Notes under the pieces: generated by a model
The model's database searches: none
What the model was told of the DNA's origin: nothing
Seen by the model: the letters and a program-made list of their open reading frames with translations, nothing else
Translations under genes and position numbers: made by a program
Shown: one piece after another, positions 1 to 6,895 of the stretch
Layout: each line of letters begins with the position of its first letter
How positions within the stretch are numbered: position 1 is the stretch's first letter
IMG/VR virus record: IMGVR_UViG_3300036766_002288
Span: 1 to 64,000 of that record
Direction: 5' to 3' (one strand)
Origin: a virus
DNA length: 64,000 nucleotides

Positions 1-372
1 TGCTCTGAATCCTAGATTCTTAAGGAAAAGTTGTGTTGTAAGGTCACTTTCTCTTATGTTCATGCTCAACAAGCTTCTACGTGTGGGATTGAGTCTAGAT
101 TGCAGAAGCCCTACTAAATGAGTGCCGTATTTATGTCTTCTTTTGGATTCGACTACTGCTAAGTTGGTGATATAGAAATTCCCTTTATACAATTCGTAGA
201 TCATGTACCCTACGAATTCTCCATCAACTTCTGCTATCATGCCTATGCAGTTAGTTTTAACTAGTGCTTCAAGAAACTCATCTTCGGTCCAAGGATATTG
301 GAGACTTTCTTGAAGTTTGTAGACACTTGGCATGTCTCTTTTTATCATCCACCTTATATTGACCTTACCCAT
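1..372 (-). CDS. GNAT N-acetyltransferase, RimI-like (3' end off the window)
   Basis: The frame is open from an ATG at 372 to the window edge, giving 124 residues without the C-terminus. It reads like a RimI-type GNAT acetyltransferase: an acidic/aromatic segment (YPWTEDEFLEAL), a GMIAEVDGEFVGYMIYEL strand pair, then the acetyl-CoA loop region ESKRRHKYGTHLV and a C-terminal ESDLTTQLFLKNLGF segment. It matches the protein at 1706-2173 along its length, so the two are paralogues. The ATG directly follows the stop of the gene at 373-666, which suggests translational coupling. The substrate is unknown. A ribosomal protein or other N-terminal amine is the family norm. Confidence 0.85.
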   Translation of the reverse strand, partial: MGKVNIRWMIKRDMPSVYKLQESLQYPWTEDEFLEALVKTNCIGMIAEVDGEFVGYMIYELYKGNFYITNLAVVESKRRHKYGTHLVGLLQSRLNPTRRSLLSMNIRESDLTTQLFLKNLGFRA

Positions 373-666
373 TTAAAGTTCTTTCCCACATATATTACAT
401 TCATAAAATGAATCATTATTGCCAGAAGGGTCTGGGTGATAAGTTTTAGACCAATGCTCGCATTTCTTTTGCCAATCTTTTATGCAACCTTTTAACTCTT
501 TGACTGTTTTATCGTATTTTATATTTTCGTCATTAATTAATTTACGTGTAATTTTGAGACCAGCCTGTACTTCTTCTATTAATTTGAGCTTTCTATACAG
601 ATGGTCAGCTATATCAGAGCCTTTGTAATCATCTACGATTTGTTTGATTAATTCTTTTGTAATCAT
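373..666 (-). CDS. Hypothetical protein with C-terminal CxxC
   Basis: A 97-residue lysine-rich protein, mostly predicted helical or coiled (residues about 5-70), ending in a single Cys pair (ECNICGKEL) preceded by a His (EHW) that could bind zinc. The start overlaps the stop of the upstream gene by four bases (ATGA at 663-666), the usual operon pattern here. No family was recognised. Confidence 0.6.
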   Translation of the reverse strand: MITKELIKQIVDDYKGSDIADHLYRKLKLIEEVQAGLKITRKLINDENIKYDKTVKELKGCIKDWQKKCEHWSKTYHPDPSGNNDSFYECNICGKEL

Positions 667-896
667 TTTCCAGCCAATCTCTTTCTAACATATTGGGTAA
701 CTTCGGGGTCAGTGAACCCAAGTTGACCACACGCCATCATATACTTAATCTCAAAATTAGCTTCTTTAATTTGGTAATTTAGTTTGGCATCTAGGTCGCT
801 TATGTATTTATAAGTTGGACCGCTTAACTCACCTTCTTTAGGATTGAGTTGAATTTTACTTGCCAATTGTAACGCTTCTACTATTTGTGGATTCAT
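663..896 (-). CDS. Hypothetical protein
   Basis: A 77-residue protein, predicted all-helical, with no recognised motif. Both ends overlap neighbouring genes by four bases, so it is read as the middle gene of a three-gene coupled set (893-1150, 663-896, 373-666). Confidence 0.6.
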   Translation of the reverse strand: MNPQIVEALQLASKIQLNPKEGELSGPTYKYISDLDAKLNYQIKEANFEIKYMMACGQLGFTDPEVTQYVRKRLAGK

Positions 897-1150
897 ATTT
901 TACACTCCTTACAAGGTAATTCGCTATAGTCATTCCTACCGTAATAATCGCCCCCACAACATTCCCTAATTTTTCCTGTACTTTTACAGGTTTTGCACCA
1001 AGGCTTAAGATTAAGCAACTTTTTTTCTATAACTTTGTTTATAATTAGTATTTGGCATATTGAGCAAATGTCTAGTTCACTGAGTCTATCAAGTTGGGTT
1101 TTCTCTCTTTGCTTACTGCAAATGTCACAGTAATGCGTTGTCTTTTTCAT
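893..1150 (-). CDS. Small zinc-finger-like protein
   Basis: An 85-residue protein with four Cys clusters: CDIC near the N-terminus, CSIC at about 31-34, CKTCKSTGKI at about 54-63 and CC/CKEC at the end. The CxxCxxxGxI form resembles DnaJ-type zinc modules, so zinc binding is likely. Partner and role are unknown. It is the first gene of a minus-strand set, divergent from the small membrane gene at 1209. Confidence 0.65.
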   Translation of the reverse strand: MKKTTHYCDICSKQREKTQLDRLSELDICSICQILIINKVIEKKLLNLKPWCKTCKSTGKIRECCGGDYYGRNDYSELPCKECKI

Positions 1151-1208
1151 TATGACTCCTCAAATATTTAGTCATTCGTGCATATATATTATAACACAGG
1201 AGGTTAGT

Positions 1209-1367
1209 ATGTTAGACGGATGGAAGACGTATATTGCCGCTGTAGGTCTATTTGGCTTAGCCATTTACAACTTCAGCATGGGCGATTACACCACAGGCAT
1301 GACGAATCTTATGGCCGCTCTAGCCGCTTTCGGTATCCGAAATGCAATGGCTCGCTCGGGCATGTAA
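1209..1367 (+). CDS. Small one-helix membrane protein
   Basis: A 52-residue protein. The ATG at 1209 is chosen over the upstream in-frame start because AGGAGG lies 6 bases before it. It has a hydrophobic core (residues about 6-20 and 30-42) and a short charged C-terminus. Similar tiny proteins occur in many phages and are sometimes called holin-like, but nothing here proves that. It is isolated on the plus strand between two minus-strand operons and is followed by a strong hairpin terminator. Confidence 0.65.
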   Translation: MLDGWKTYIAAVGLFGLAIYNFSMGDYTTGMTNLMAALAAFGIRNAMARSGM

Positions 1368-1373
1368 CGAAAC

Positions 1374-1402
1374 AAAAAGGGCCGTCCGAAAGACGGCCTT
1401 TT
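1374..1402. terminator. Bidirectional hairpin terminator
   Basis: GGCCGTC and GACGGCC arms around CGAAA, flanked by A-run and T-run, lie between genes converging from 1367 (+) and 1408 (-). It can end transcription in both directions. Confidence 0.85.
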
Positions 1403-1407
1403 GTATT

Positions 1408-1704
1408 TCAGTCGTCTTCTCCACCAACAACTTTGAGTCCACTCCCTGCCAAAACTAATCCTGAGCCAAACTTTGAATTATAGGCATTGAAAACTTCTTC
1501 AGCTACTTCGCCGTAGAAAATTATGTTTGAAGGATGAATAATGATTTTCTCATCCTTCAACAAGGGAGCGTAAGGTGCCATTGCTACGCCTTGTTGCGTA
1601 AATGCAAGTCTTACTGGATTTTCCAGTTCCCAATGTCCCCCTACATCCCTAGCTTTTGCCAAGATTTCTTCGCCAGTGATTAACTTAAAAAATTGTACGT
1701 TCAT
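1408..1704 (-). CDS. Sm-like fold phage protein (putative)
   Basis: A 98-residue protein opening with MNVQFFKLITGEEILAKA, followed by a strand-rich body with APYAPLL and IIIHPSNIIFYGEV segments. This pattern (FxxLxTGEE at the start, a polar central turn, then hIxPxxIhhxxE) recalls the small Sm/LSM-like proteins of T4-like marine phages, for which RNA binding has been suggested. That assignment is from memory. It lies one base after the GNAT gene and shares its transcript. Confidence 0.55.
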   Translation of the reverse strand: MNVQFFKLITGEEILAKARDVGGHWELENPVRLAFTQQGVAMAPYAPLLKDEKIIIHPSNIIFYGEVAEEVFNAYNSKFGSGLVLAGSGLKVVGGEDD

Positions 1705-1705
1705 A

Positions 1706-2173
1706 TTATTTATCCTCTAATTTATATTTAAAACAATACGCTGTTTCCCCATCATCATAATAGTTATCTTTGACTTTAAATGCCACAAATCCATTTGCTT
1801 TAAAGAAAAGTTGTGCTATTAAGTTGCTTTCTCTAGTCTCTAAGAATATCTTATTCCGCATTGCAGAAGATAGTTTCAATTTTAGTCTATCAATTAATTG
1901 GGTGCCAACACTGCACCCTTGATATTTAGGAAGCACTGCGAAGTTAAGGAGGTGCAGTTTTTCCTTATGTAACTCGTAAATTACGAACCCAGCTATTTCC
2001 TCACCTATTTCCGCAATCATTCCTATAACATTGCGATCTCTTAATGCATGTAGAAAGTTTTCTTCGCTCCAAGGTATTTCAAAACAAACCTGCTCCATCG
2101 CTAGCACTTCTTCCATGTCACGTCGGATAAGCCAGCGAATATGTGCAGAAACTTTTTCTTTAGTGACATTCAT
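1706..2173 (-). CDS. GNAT N-acetyltransferase, RimI-like
   Basis: A 155-residue acetyltransferase. The start at 2173 is chosen because it forms an ATGA overlap with the upstream stop. An upstream in-frame ATG at 2215 would intrude deep into that gene. Family features are the MEQVCFEIPWSEENFLHAL segment, the GMIAEIGEEIAGFVIYEL strands, the acetyl-CoA motif YQGCSVGTQL and the closing NLIAQLFFKANGF. RimI transfers acetyl from acetyl-CoA to the N-terminus of ribosomal protein S18, but the phage substrate is unknown. It is a paralogue of the truncated gene at 1-372. Confidence 0.85.
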   Translation of the reverse strand: MNVTKEKVSAHIRWLIRRDMEEVLAMEQVCFEIPWSEENFLHALRDRNVIGMIAEIGEEIAGFVIYELHKEKLHLLNFAVLPKYQGCSVGTQLIDRLKLKLSSAMRNKIFLETRESNLIAQLFFKANGFVAFKVKDNYYDDGETAYCFKYKLEDK

Positions 2174-2400
2174 GGCTTTTTGAATCTCCACTTTTGGGTT
2201 TTCCCTAAACTGCAATTACCTACGTGCAAACAACGCTCGAACTTCTTCAGCTTACCACGTTCATCACGAAATTCAAGTGAAACTGTGGGCAATCGTCCTT
2301 CGGCATGGTAAGGATTTGTTGGTAGACCGTAAATGGTGGCTTCATATTCTCTATTACTAGCAGAAGTGTAAATTACTTTCAAGCCTATTAAATCATTCAT
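2170..2400 (-). CDS. Hypothetical protein
   Basis: A 76-residue basic, strand-rich protein, possibly a small SH3-like barrel judging from the alternating hydrophobic pattern (LKVIYTS, EATIYGLP, TVSLEFRD). It overlaps the gene upstream by eight bases and the GNAT gene downstream by four. No family was recognised. Confidence 0.6.
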   Translation of the reverse strand: MNDLIGLKVIYTSASNREYEATIYGLPTNPYHAEGRLPTVSLEFRDERGKLKKFERCLHVGNCSLGKTQKWRFKKP

Positions 2401-2608
2401 TTTTGGCCTTTTTCACTTGAGACAATTTTTCTGGGAGACTTCCATTTTGAGCAAGCCATTCGTCATCCGCCTCAACATGTTTGTACTTAAAACCAACAGC
2501 TTTCAAAACGTCATGAATTTCTAAACGATGATTTTCCATAACAAGTTTGCCATCAATATACAAACCTTCCCAATCGCCACAATCGCTATCAACAAAAGTA
2601 ATCTTCAT
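2393..2608 (-). CDS. Hypothetical protein, GLYIDGKL family
   Basis: A 71-residue protein with WEGLYIDGKLVMENHRLEIH followed by a helix and KYKHVEAD. The same layout appears in the protein at 6600-6863 (KGLFVDGELL, then EYKKLALAD), so this seems to be a small phage family present twice. Function is unknown. It overlaps its upstream neighbour by 20 bases. Confidence 0.6.
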   Translation of the reverse strand: MKITFVDSDCGDWEGLYIDGKLVMENHRLEIHDVLKAVGFKYKHVEADDEWLAQNGSLPEKLSQVKKAKNE

Positions 2609-2867
2609 TATAAACCTCTATTTCTGATGGGTCGAACCACATAATGGCATTTCCAGGGTCGTTTTTATTGATATCTAGTATGGCACCGATCCACGCTATT
2701 GAAGTACCATAGATGTGGTAGTCAACAATAGTACCTATTTCTCCTAGATATTTATAATAAAGAACATCGTTAAGTTTGTCAGGTAAAAAGGGACCAGTAA
2801 CCCTTATGCGACTTCCAATAGGAAATGCGTTTTTGAAATCTTTCCTAAACAACCAGACATTTCTCAT
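2589..2867 (-). CDS. Hypothetical protein
   Basis: A 92-residue, strand-rich protein (GSRIRVTGPF, GEIGTIVDYHIYG, IAWIGAILD, AIMWFDPSEIEVY). The order of strands and the closing P-S-E-I-E-V resemble small beta-barrel (KOW/SH3-like) proteins. It lies in the minus-strand operon with overlaps on both sides. Confidence 0.55.
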   Translation of the reverse strand: MRNVWLFRKDFKNAFPIGSRIRVTGPFLPDKLNDVLYYKYLGEIGTIVDYHIYGTSIAWIGAILDINKNDPGNAIMWFDPSEIEVYNEDYFC

Positions 2868-3255
2868 TGAACCCCTTTATCAATAATTCCCTAACTCGTT
2901 CATAAACGCTATTTTTCAACACCCTGTAGGCTGGATGTGGTGTTATAATTAAAGGGCCACTCCACAATTCACTCAATATTTTTTCTGCTTGTTTGCCACA
3001 TGCTACAATGGCTTCTGGCTCCCTTTTATTTATAATACTCTTTATATATTCAATATCTGGTGGTATTACAGAATTCGGTGTCTCCCCAACTATTGGAGTT
3101 GTATTTTCACATAAATCAAACTCATCTTTAACTATAATCCTAAGTCTCTGACCAGACCTTGACCTAGCCAAGGCTTTAAGCCAGCTTCTTCTTGGCCATG
3201 TTCCGCCAGCATATAGTGGCGACCATGCATTTTGTAAGAAAACAATAAATTTCAT
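2845..3255 (-). CDS. Uracil-DNA-glycosylase-fold protein (putative)
   Basis: A 136-residue protein. The segment EAIVACGKQAEKIL followed by LIITPHPAYR looks like the central strand and the HPS/HPA loop of the uracil-DNA-glycosylase superfamily, and the N-terminus (FLQNAWSPLYAGGTWPRRSW) fits a substrate-pocket loop. It lacks the Fe-S cysteines seen in the family-4 enzyme at 33556-34131. Base excision or nucleotide binding is possible, and activity cannot be judged. It overlaps 3252-3608 by four bases. Confidence 0.5.
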   Translation of the reverse strand: MKFIVFLQNAWSPLYAGGTWPRRSWLKALARSRSGQRLRIIVKDEFDLCENTTPIVGETPNSVIPPDIEYIKSIINKREPEAIVACGKQAEKILSELWSGPLIITPHPAYRVLKNSVYERVRELLIKGFNEKCLVV

Positions 3256-3608
3256 TTTTTGTTCTCGTATCGAAGATCGCTATTAAACAAACATGCTATG
3301 AAAACAACCACGCAATATAATGCACTTATTCCAAGTAAAATCCAGTTAAACCATTGATGCCAGGAATTACCATACATAATAAGTGCTTCATAATAACCCA
3401 TATGTGGGCTTCCGCCATGAAAGACTGAATGTAAATTAGCCCGATTGTAATAATGGCCTACATGCATAAGGATAAGAAACAATAATGGTGCTGGCCAAAG
3501 CCACTTGCAATCTGAATACTCCTTAATCAGAGGTGCAAGTGACGCAATAAACCATGTTGCGAATAAAAATAACACAGGAGTAACCCAAAATACAGAAAAA
3601 TCAGTCAT
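3252..3608 (-). CDS. Multi-pass membrane protein
   Basis: A 118-residue protein with about three hydrophobic segments (residues about 7-25, 35-52 and 88-108), joined by a His-rich loop (HVGHYYNRANLHSVFHGGSPH). The histidines could bind metal. No family was recognised. It overlaps the ADP-ribosylglycohydrolase gene by eight bases and is therefore read from the same message. Confidence 0.6.
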   Translation of the reverse strand: MTDFSVFWVTPVLFLFATWFIASLAPLIKEYSDCKWLWPAPLLFLILMHVGHYYNRANLHSVFHGGSPHMGYYEALIMYGNSWHQWFNWILLGISALYCVVVFIACLFNSDLRYENKK

Positions 3609-4449
3609 AGGCCACCATAAGTTTTTTGTCTAGTTCAATAATATAATCACGTCCATACTCACCATTTTCCAAACCGTCCACTAGGTTCTGGGGTAAGTCC
3701 TGTTTGATTTCTTTGCAAAAGCTAGCTGGACCCATTGCAATAGCACAGATTGTGTCAGTATCTCCAGCAAAGTTCACGCTGTTGACTAACACTTCCGATA
3801 GGCTATCACTGCGAAGTATAGCATCAAGTGCTGCAATAACACAAGGCCAACCTTCAACTGGAATATGGGTTTTATGCTTTTCCAAAATACCTAAATTAAT
3901 GTTTACGAATTGGTTTAACCAGCCTGGCAAATCTTTTTTCCCACCTAAATTAAATCTAAAATAATGAGTCATCAACGCTGCGCATAAAGCCGAATCTCTG
4001 CCTTCTTGTGTATTGTGAGTCAAAGTGCTTTGTATGGCAGACTTAGCCTTTAATTCATCAATGTTTTCAATTAATCCTAATGGGGCGGCTCTCATTGCCG
4101 CACCAGAACGATTGCTATTGCCTTTAATGTCTCTTACAAAATCAGCACCGTTTTTGTGGTCCAGCAAGAATAAATAAAAGCCTGGGGCGTAGCCACGTCT
4201 TGGATCACGATGGAAACATTCAGTAAATTTTTCGGCAAGTCCGTAATGGTCCCACTTTTTATCTTCTAACATGAACTCAGCAACACCTAGCGTCATCTGG
4301 GTGTCGTCAGTGTAATTTCCTGGCTTGATTAGAGATGGGTTTTCCTCAAGCGTGATATAGTGCAATTTGTTCTTATTTCGAATAATCCATTTGTCGCACC
4401 ATTCGTAACAACTTCCGTATGCGTCTCCGACAGCAATTTCTAGTAGCAT
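3601..4449 (-). CDS. ADP-ribosylglycohydrolase (DraG family)
   Basis: A 282-residue protein that removes ADP-ribose from proteins or small molecules in the cytosol. The metal-binding signatures of the family are intact: YTDDT at about 46-50 and GDTDT at about 229-233. The ATG at 4449 is preceded by AGGAG, and the longer in-frame start lacks a ribosome-binding site. It heads a minus-strand operon of at least seven genes running to about 1706. T4-type phages modify host proteins by ADP-ribosylation, so an eraser could tune this or counter a host ADP-ribosylating defence. Both ideas are inference. Confidence 0.85.
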   Translation of the reverse strand: MLLEIAVGDAYGSCYEWCDKWIIRNKNKLHYITLEENPSLIKPGNYTDDTQMTLGVAEFMLEDKKWDHYGLAEKFTECFHRDPRRGYAPGFYLFLLDHKNGADFVRDIKGNSNRSGAAMRAAPLGLIENIDELKAKSAIQSTLTHNTQEGRDSALCAALMTHYFRFNLGGKKDLPGWLNQFVNINLGILEKHKTHIPVEGWPCVIAALDAILRSDSLSEVLVNSVNFAGDTDTICAIAMGPASFCKEIKQDLPQNLVDGLENGEYGRDYIIELDKKLMVAYD

Positions 4450-4478
4450 AAATTTCTCCTTTGTTCTATTATAGAAGC

Positions 4479-4972
4479 ATGAATACAAAATTCAGTCTTG
4501 TAAATGGTGCAATGATTCTAGAAATAGATCGTTTTGACGATGACCGTGGATTTTTTGAAGAATTGTATTCAAAAAAATGGAATTTAGACTTTCAATGTAT
4601 GCAAGTCAATTGCTCTCATTCTAAGAAGAATGTTCTACGTGGTATGCACGTTGCACCTTTTGCAAAACTCGTAAACTGCATTAAAGGTGCAATATTTGAT
4701 GTTGTTGTAGATGTGCGGCAAGATTCGACCACCTATTTAAAATGGTTTTACATTATACTAAATGAGGATAACCAGCGTTCATTCTACATTCCTGCTAATT
4801 GCGCGCATGGTTTTCTGGCACTAGAAGAATCTCATGTGGTTTATGCACAAGATGGCCTTTATGACCCAAAAATGGAAGCTCAATTCATTATGATTCACTA
4901 GGAATAGATTGGCCTGTTAAGGACGTGATATTATCTGAGAAAGATAAGAATGCACCTAAATTGGGTAATTAA
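4479..4972 (+). pseudogene. RmlC-like dTDP-sugar 3,5-epimerase, frameshifted near the 3' end
   Basis: From ATG 4479 the protein reads FDDDRGFFEELY, then VLRGMHV and a cupin body ending IPANCAHGFLAL, typical of dTDP-4-dehydrorhamnose 3,5-epimerase. The frame hits TAG at 4899-4901. The -1 frame, joined at about 4884-4888, continues HYDSLGIDWPVKDVILSEKD to a stop at 4970-4972, which is the expected RmlC C-terminus. A single missing base (for example TTT read as TT at 4884-4885) explains it. It is either a consensus error or a true indel. It diverges from the ADP-ribosylglycohydrolase gene, and sugar neighbours are close by. Confidence 0.75.
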
Positions 4973-5354
4973 ACAAATTTAAAATAGACAATTTGTCCTT
5001 ACCACAAATAAGAATTTGATTTTTGGGTGCAGTGTGATCTTGATAAACTTCAAATCCCCTTATCCCTGAATGAACATGACCATAGTGCAATACGTCTTCA
5101 ACAGTATTTTCTTGCTTAGAAAATTCAAAAATTATTTTCCTTCCCTGTCCTATGTCCATGCCGTCTAATACAACAAGTGCAGAAATAATCTCAAAGTTTC
5201 CTATGATATAAGGCTTATCTTCTTTTGCTCTAGTAAAAGCAACTATAGAATCTAGTGTTTTATACAGAGTTACATACTTCTCTTTAATCGTATCACCTTC
5301 CGCGAAAACAAAATCCCAAGAAAAAAATTCAATATGCTCATAGAATGATTTCAT
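4956..5354 (-). CDS. Hypothetical protein
   Basis: A 132-residue protein, mixed alpha/beta, starting MKSFYEHIEFFSWDFVFAEGD. The N-terminus vaguely recalls the capsid-targeting-like peptides elsewhere in this window, but too loosely to count. The start overlaps the stop of the aminotransferase gene by four bases, so the two are coupled. The 3' end overlaps that of the RmlC-like gene on the other strand. Confidence 0.6.
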   Translation of the reverse strand: MKSFYEHIEFFSWDFVFAEGDTIKEKYVTLYKTLDSIVAFTRAKEDKPYIIGNFEIISALVVLDGMDIGQGRKIIFEFSKQENTVEDVLHYGHVHSGIRGFEVYQDHTAPKNQILICGKDKLSILNLFNYPI

Positions 5355-6598
5355 AATATCCTTTTTATATGTTCGACAGCAAAATCTACTTCTTCTTTAT
5401 TCAGGGTAAGGTGTGGACGCAATCTAATAGATTTCTCCCCTGATTTAAGGCAAAAGAGTTTCTCATTCATTTTTCCAAGGAATGTATCTCTAACACGGGT
5501 ATCTAAAAGATCAAAAGCTATCATTAGGCCACGACCACGAACATTTTTAAGTGGTAATTCTTTCAACTGTTCCAAGAAATATTCGCCCACCACTCTTGCA
5601 TTATCAACGAGGTTATCTTCTTCAATAATTTTCAAGTATATGGTGCTACGGATCATATCGACTAAATTGCCGCCCCATGTTGAATTGATACGACCAGAAA
5701 TGTTGAAGACATTGTTTGGGATTTCGTCTATTTTGTTTGTTGTGCAAAACCCACAAACCTGTGTCTTTTTCCCGAAGCAAATCATATCTGGAATAACATT
5801 GGAATGTTGGTACGCCCACATCTTGCCTGTTAGTCCTAAGCCACATTGGACTTCATCTAGAATAAACATTGCTTCATGTTCAGTGGCTAATCGCTTGAGC
5901 GCCTGAAGATATTCAGGTCTGAAGTGGTTGTCACCCCCTTCGCCTTGGATAGTCTCAAGGATTATTGCTGCCACCTTATTAGACTTTAATGCTTCATATG
6001 CCTGATTTAAGCTAACTTGCTCAAGCCTTTCATGGTCGTATCCTTCAACAATCTTAGGATTAGCTATCCTAGTCCACCTGAACTGTGGATACCACTTAGT
6101 TTTAGTCACACCTGTATTAGTTAAAGATAATGTATAGCCACTTCTTCCATGAAAGGCTTCTGTCAAATGTATTACATCTAAGTCATTAACCTTAGAAAAA
6201 TCGTGGTAATCGTCCCAACCTAACTTCTGGGCCTTCCAGTCAAATGCGGCTTTTAAAGCATTCTCAACACCTAAAGTACCACCAGATATGAAGAAATAAT
6301 GTTTGAAATCAGAAGTGACCTTGGCAAATTCTTCTACAAACTCAAGATAAGGTTCAGTGTATACATCACTGTTTGCAATAGGATTTAGTAGTGCATAGCC
6401 AAATTTAGTTATATTTTGTTTAATTTTAGGATGATTCCAGCCCAGAGGCTGACTAGCAAATTGCGAATAAAGGTCAAGGTATTCTTTGCCTGTAACTGCG
6501 TCCACAAACCAAGAACCATGACTATTTTTAAGGTCAGCAACGTGATGGAAACCATCAACTAGGATATAGTTTTTAAGTTTTTCGTGAATTATTGACAT
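5351..6598 (-). CDS. lat: L-lysine 6-aminotransferase (class III, PLP-dependent)
   Basis: A 415-residue protein of normal length for the family. It transfers the epsilon-amino group of lysine to 2-oxoglutarate using PLP. Blocks typical of Lat rather than generic class III enzymes are present: EAFHGRSGYTLSLTNT (147-162), QGEGGDNHFRPEY (218-230), LDEVQCG (247-253), FGKKTQVCG (275-283, with the PLP lysine in the KK pair) and INSTWGGN. Nothing is missing. Lat normally feeds beta-lactam or L-homoglutamate pathways in bacteria. In a phage it may modify a sugar, a polyamine or the cell's lysine pool. A glycosyltransferase and an RmlC-like gene flank it. Confidence 0.85.
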   Translation of the reverse strand: MSIIHEKLKNYILVDGFHHVADLKNSHGSWFVDAVTGKEYLDLYSQFASQPLGWNHPKIKQNITKFGYALLNPIANSDVYTEPYLEFVEEFAKVTSDFKHYFFISGGTLGVENALKAAFDWKAQKLGWDDYHDFSKVNDLDVIHLTEAFHGRSGYTLSLTNTGVTKTKWYPQFRWTRIANPKIVEGYDHERLEQVSLNQAYEALKSNKVAAIILETIQGEGGDNHFRPEYLQALKRLATEHEAMFILDEVQCGLGLTGKMWAYQHSNVIPDMICFGKKTQVCGFCTTNKIDEIPNNVFNISGRINSTWGGNLVDMIRSTIYLKIIEEDNLVDNARVVGEYFLEQLKELPLKNVRGRGLMIAFDLLDTRVRDTFLGKMNEKLFCLKSGEKSIRLRPHLTLNKEEVDFAVEHIKRIL

Positions 6599-6599
6599 A

Positions 6600-6863
6600 T
6601 TAAATCCAACCAGTTCTGAAGGCTTGGTCTATTTCTTGTTTGGTTAAATGTCGGCCCACAAACTCAGAAAGACACTCGCAAAAATGTTTTTCTATATCTG
6701 CTAATGCCAACTTTTTATATTCCACTCCTAGTGCTGATATTTTCCTTAATGCTTCAACGTCTATACTATAATCTAGTAATTCTCCATCAACAAACAATCC
6801 TTTTACTATTTTACCATACTTATCTTTGGTTATCCTGGATTCGAACTTCTTTTTGTCTTCCAT
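6600..6863 (-). CDS. Hypothetical protein, GLFVDGEL family
   Basis: An 87-residue protein. The start at 6863 (MEDKKKFES) is preferred to 6959 or 6986, which would run into the opposite glycosyltransferase gene. It also lies in a perfect inverted repeat that carries both divergent starts. KGLFVDGELL followed by EYKKLALAD matches the layout of the protein at 2393-2608. Function is unknown. It is one base upstream of the lysine aminotransferase gene and probably co-transcribed with it. Confidence 0.6.
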   Translation of the reverse strand: MEDKKKFESRITKDKYGKIVKGLFVDGELLDYSIDVEALRKISALGVEYKKLALADIEKHFCECLSEFVGRHLTKQEIDQAFRTGWI

Positions 6864-6895
6864 TAAATAATAAAGTAAAACTCTATTATTTAATG
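6861..6895. repeat. 12-bp inverted repeat holding two divergent start codons
   Basis: CATTAAATAATA (6861-6872) and TATTATTTAATG (6884-6895) are perfect reverse complements around an 11-base spacer. The outer ends are the start codons of the minus gene (6863) and the plus gene (6893). Neither has a Shine-Dalgarno site. It may be a shared promoter or operator, or a pair of short-leader starts. Confidence 0.6.

Noticed and set aside
4461-4478. TTG start for the RmlC-like protein
   Set aside because: It lies too near the divergent start at 4449 with no ribosome-binding site. The ATG at 4479 fits the family N-terminus.
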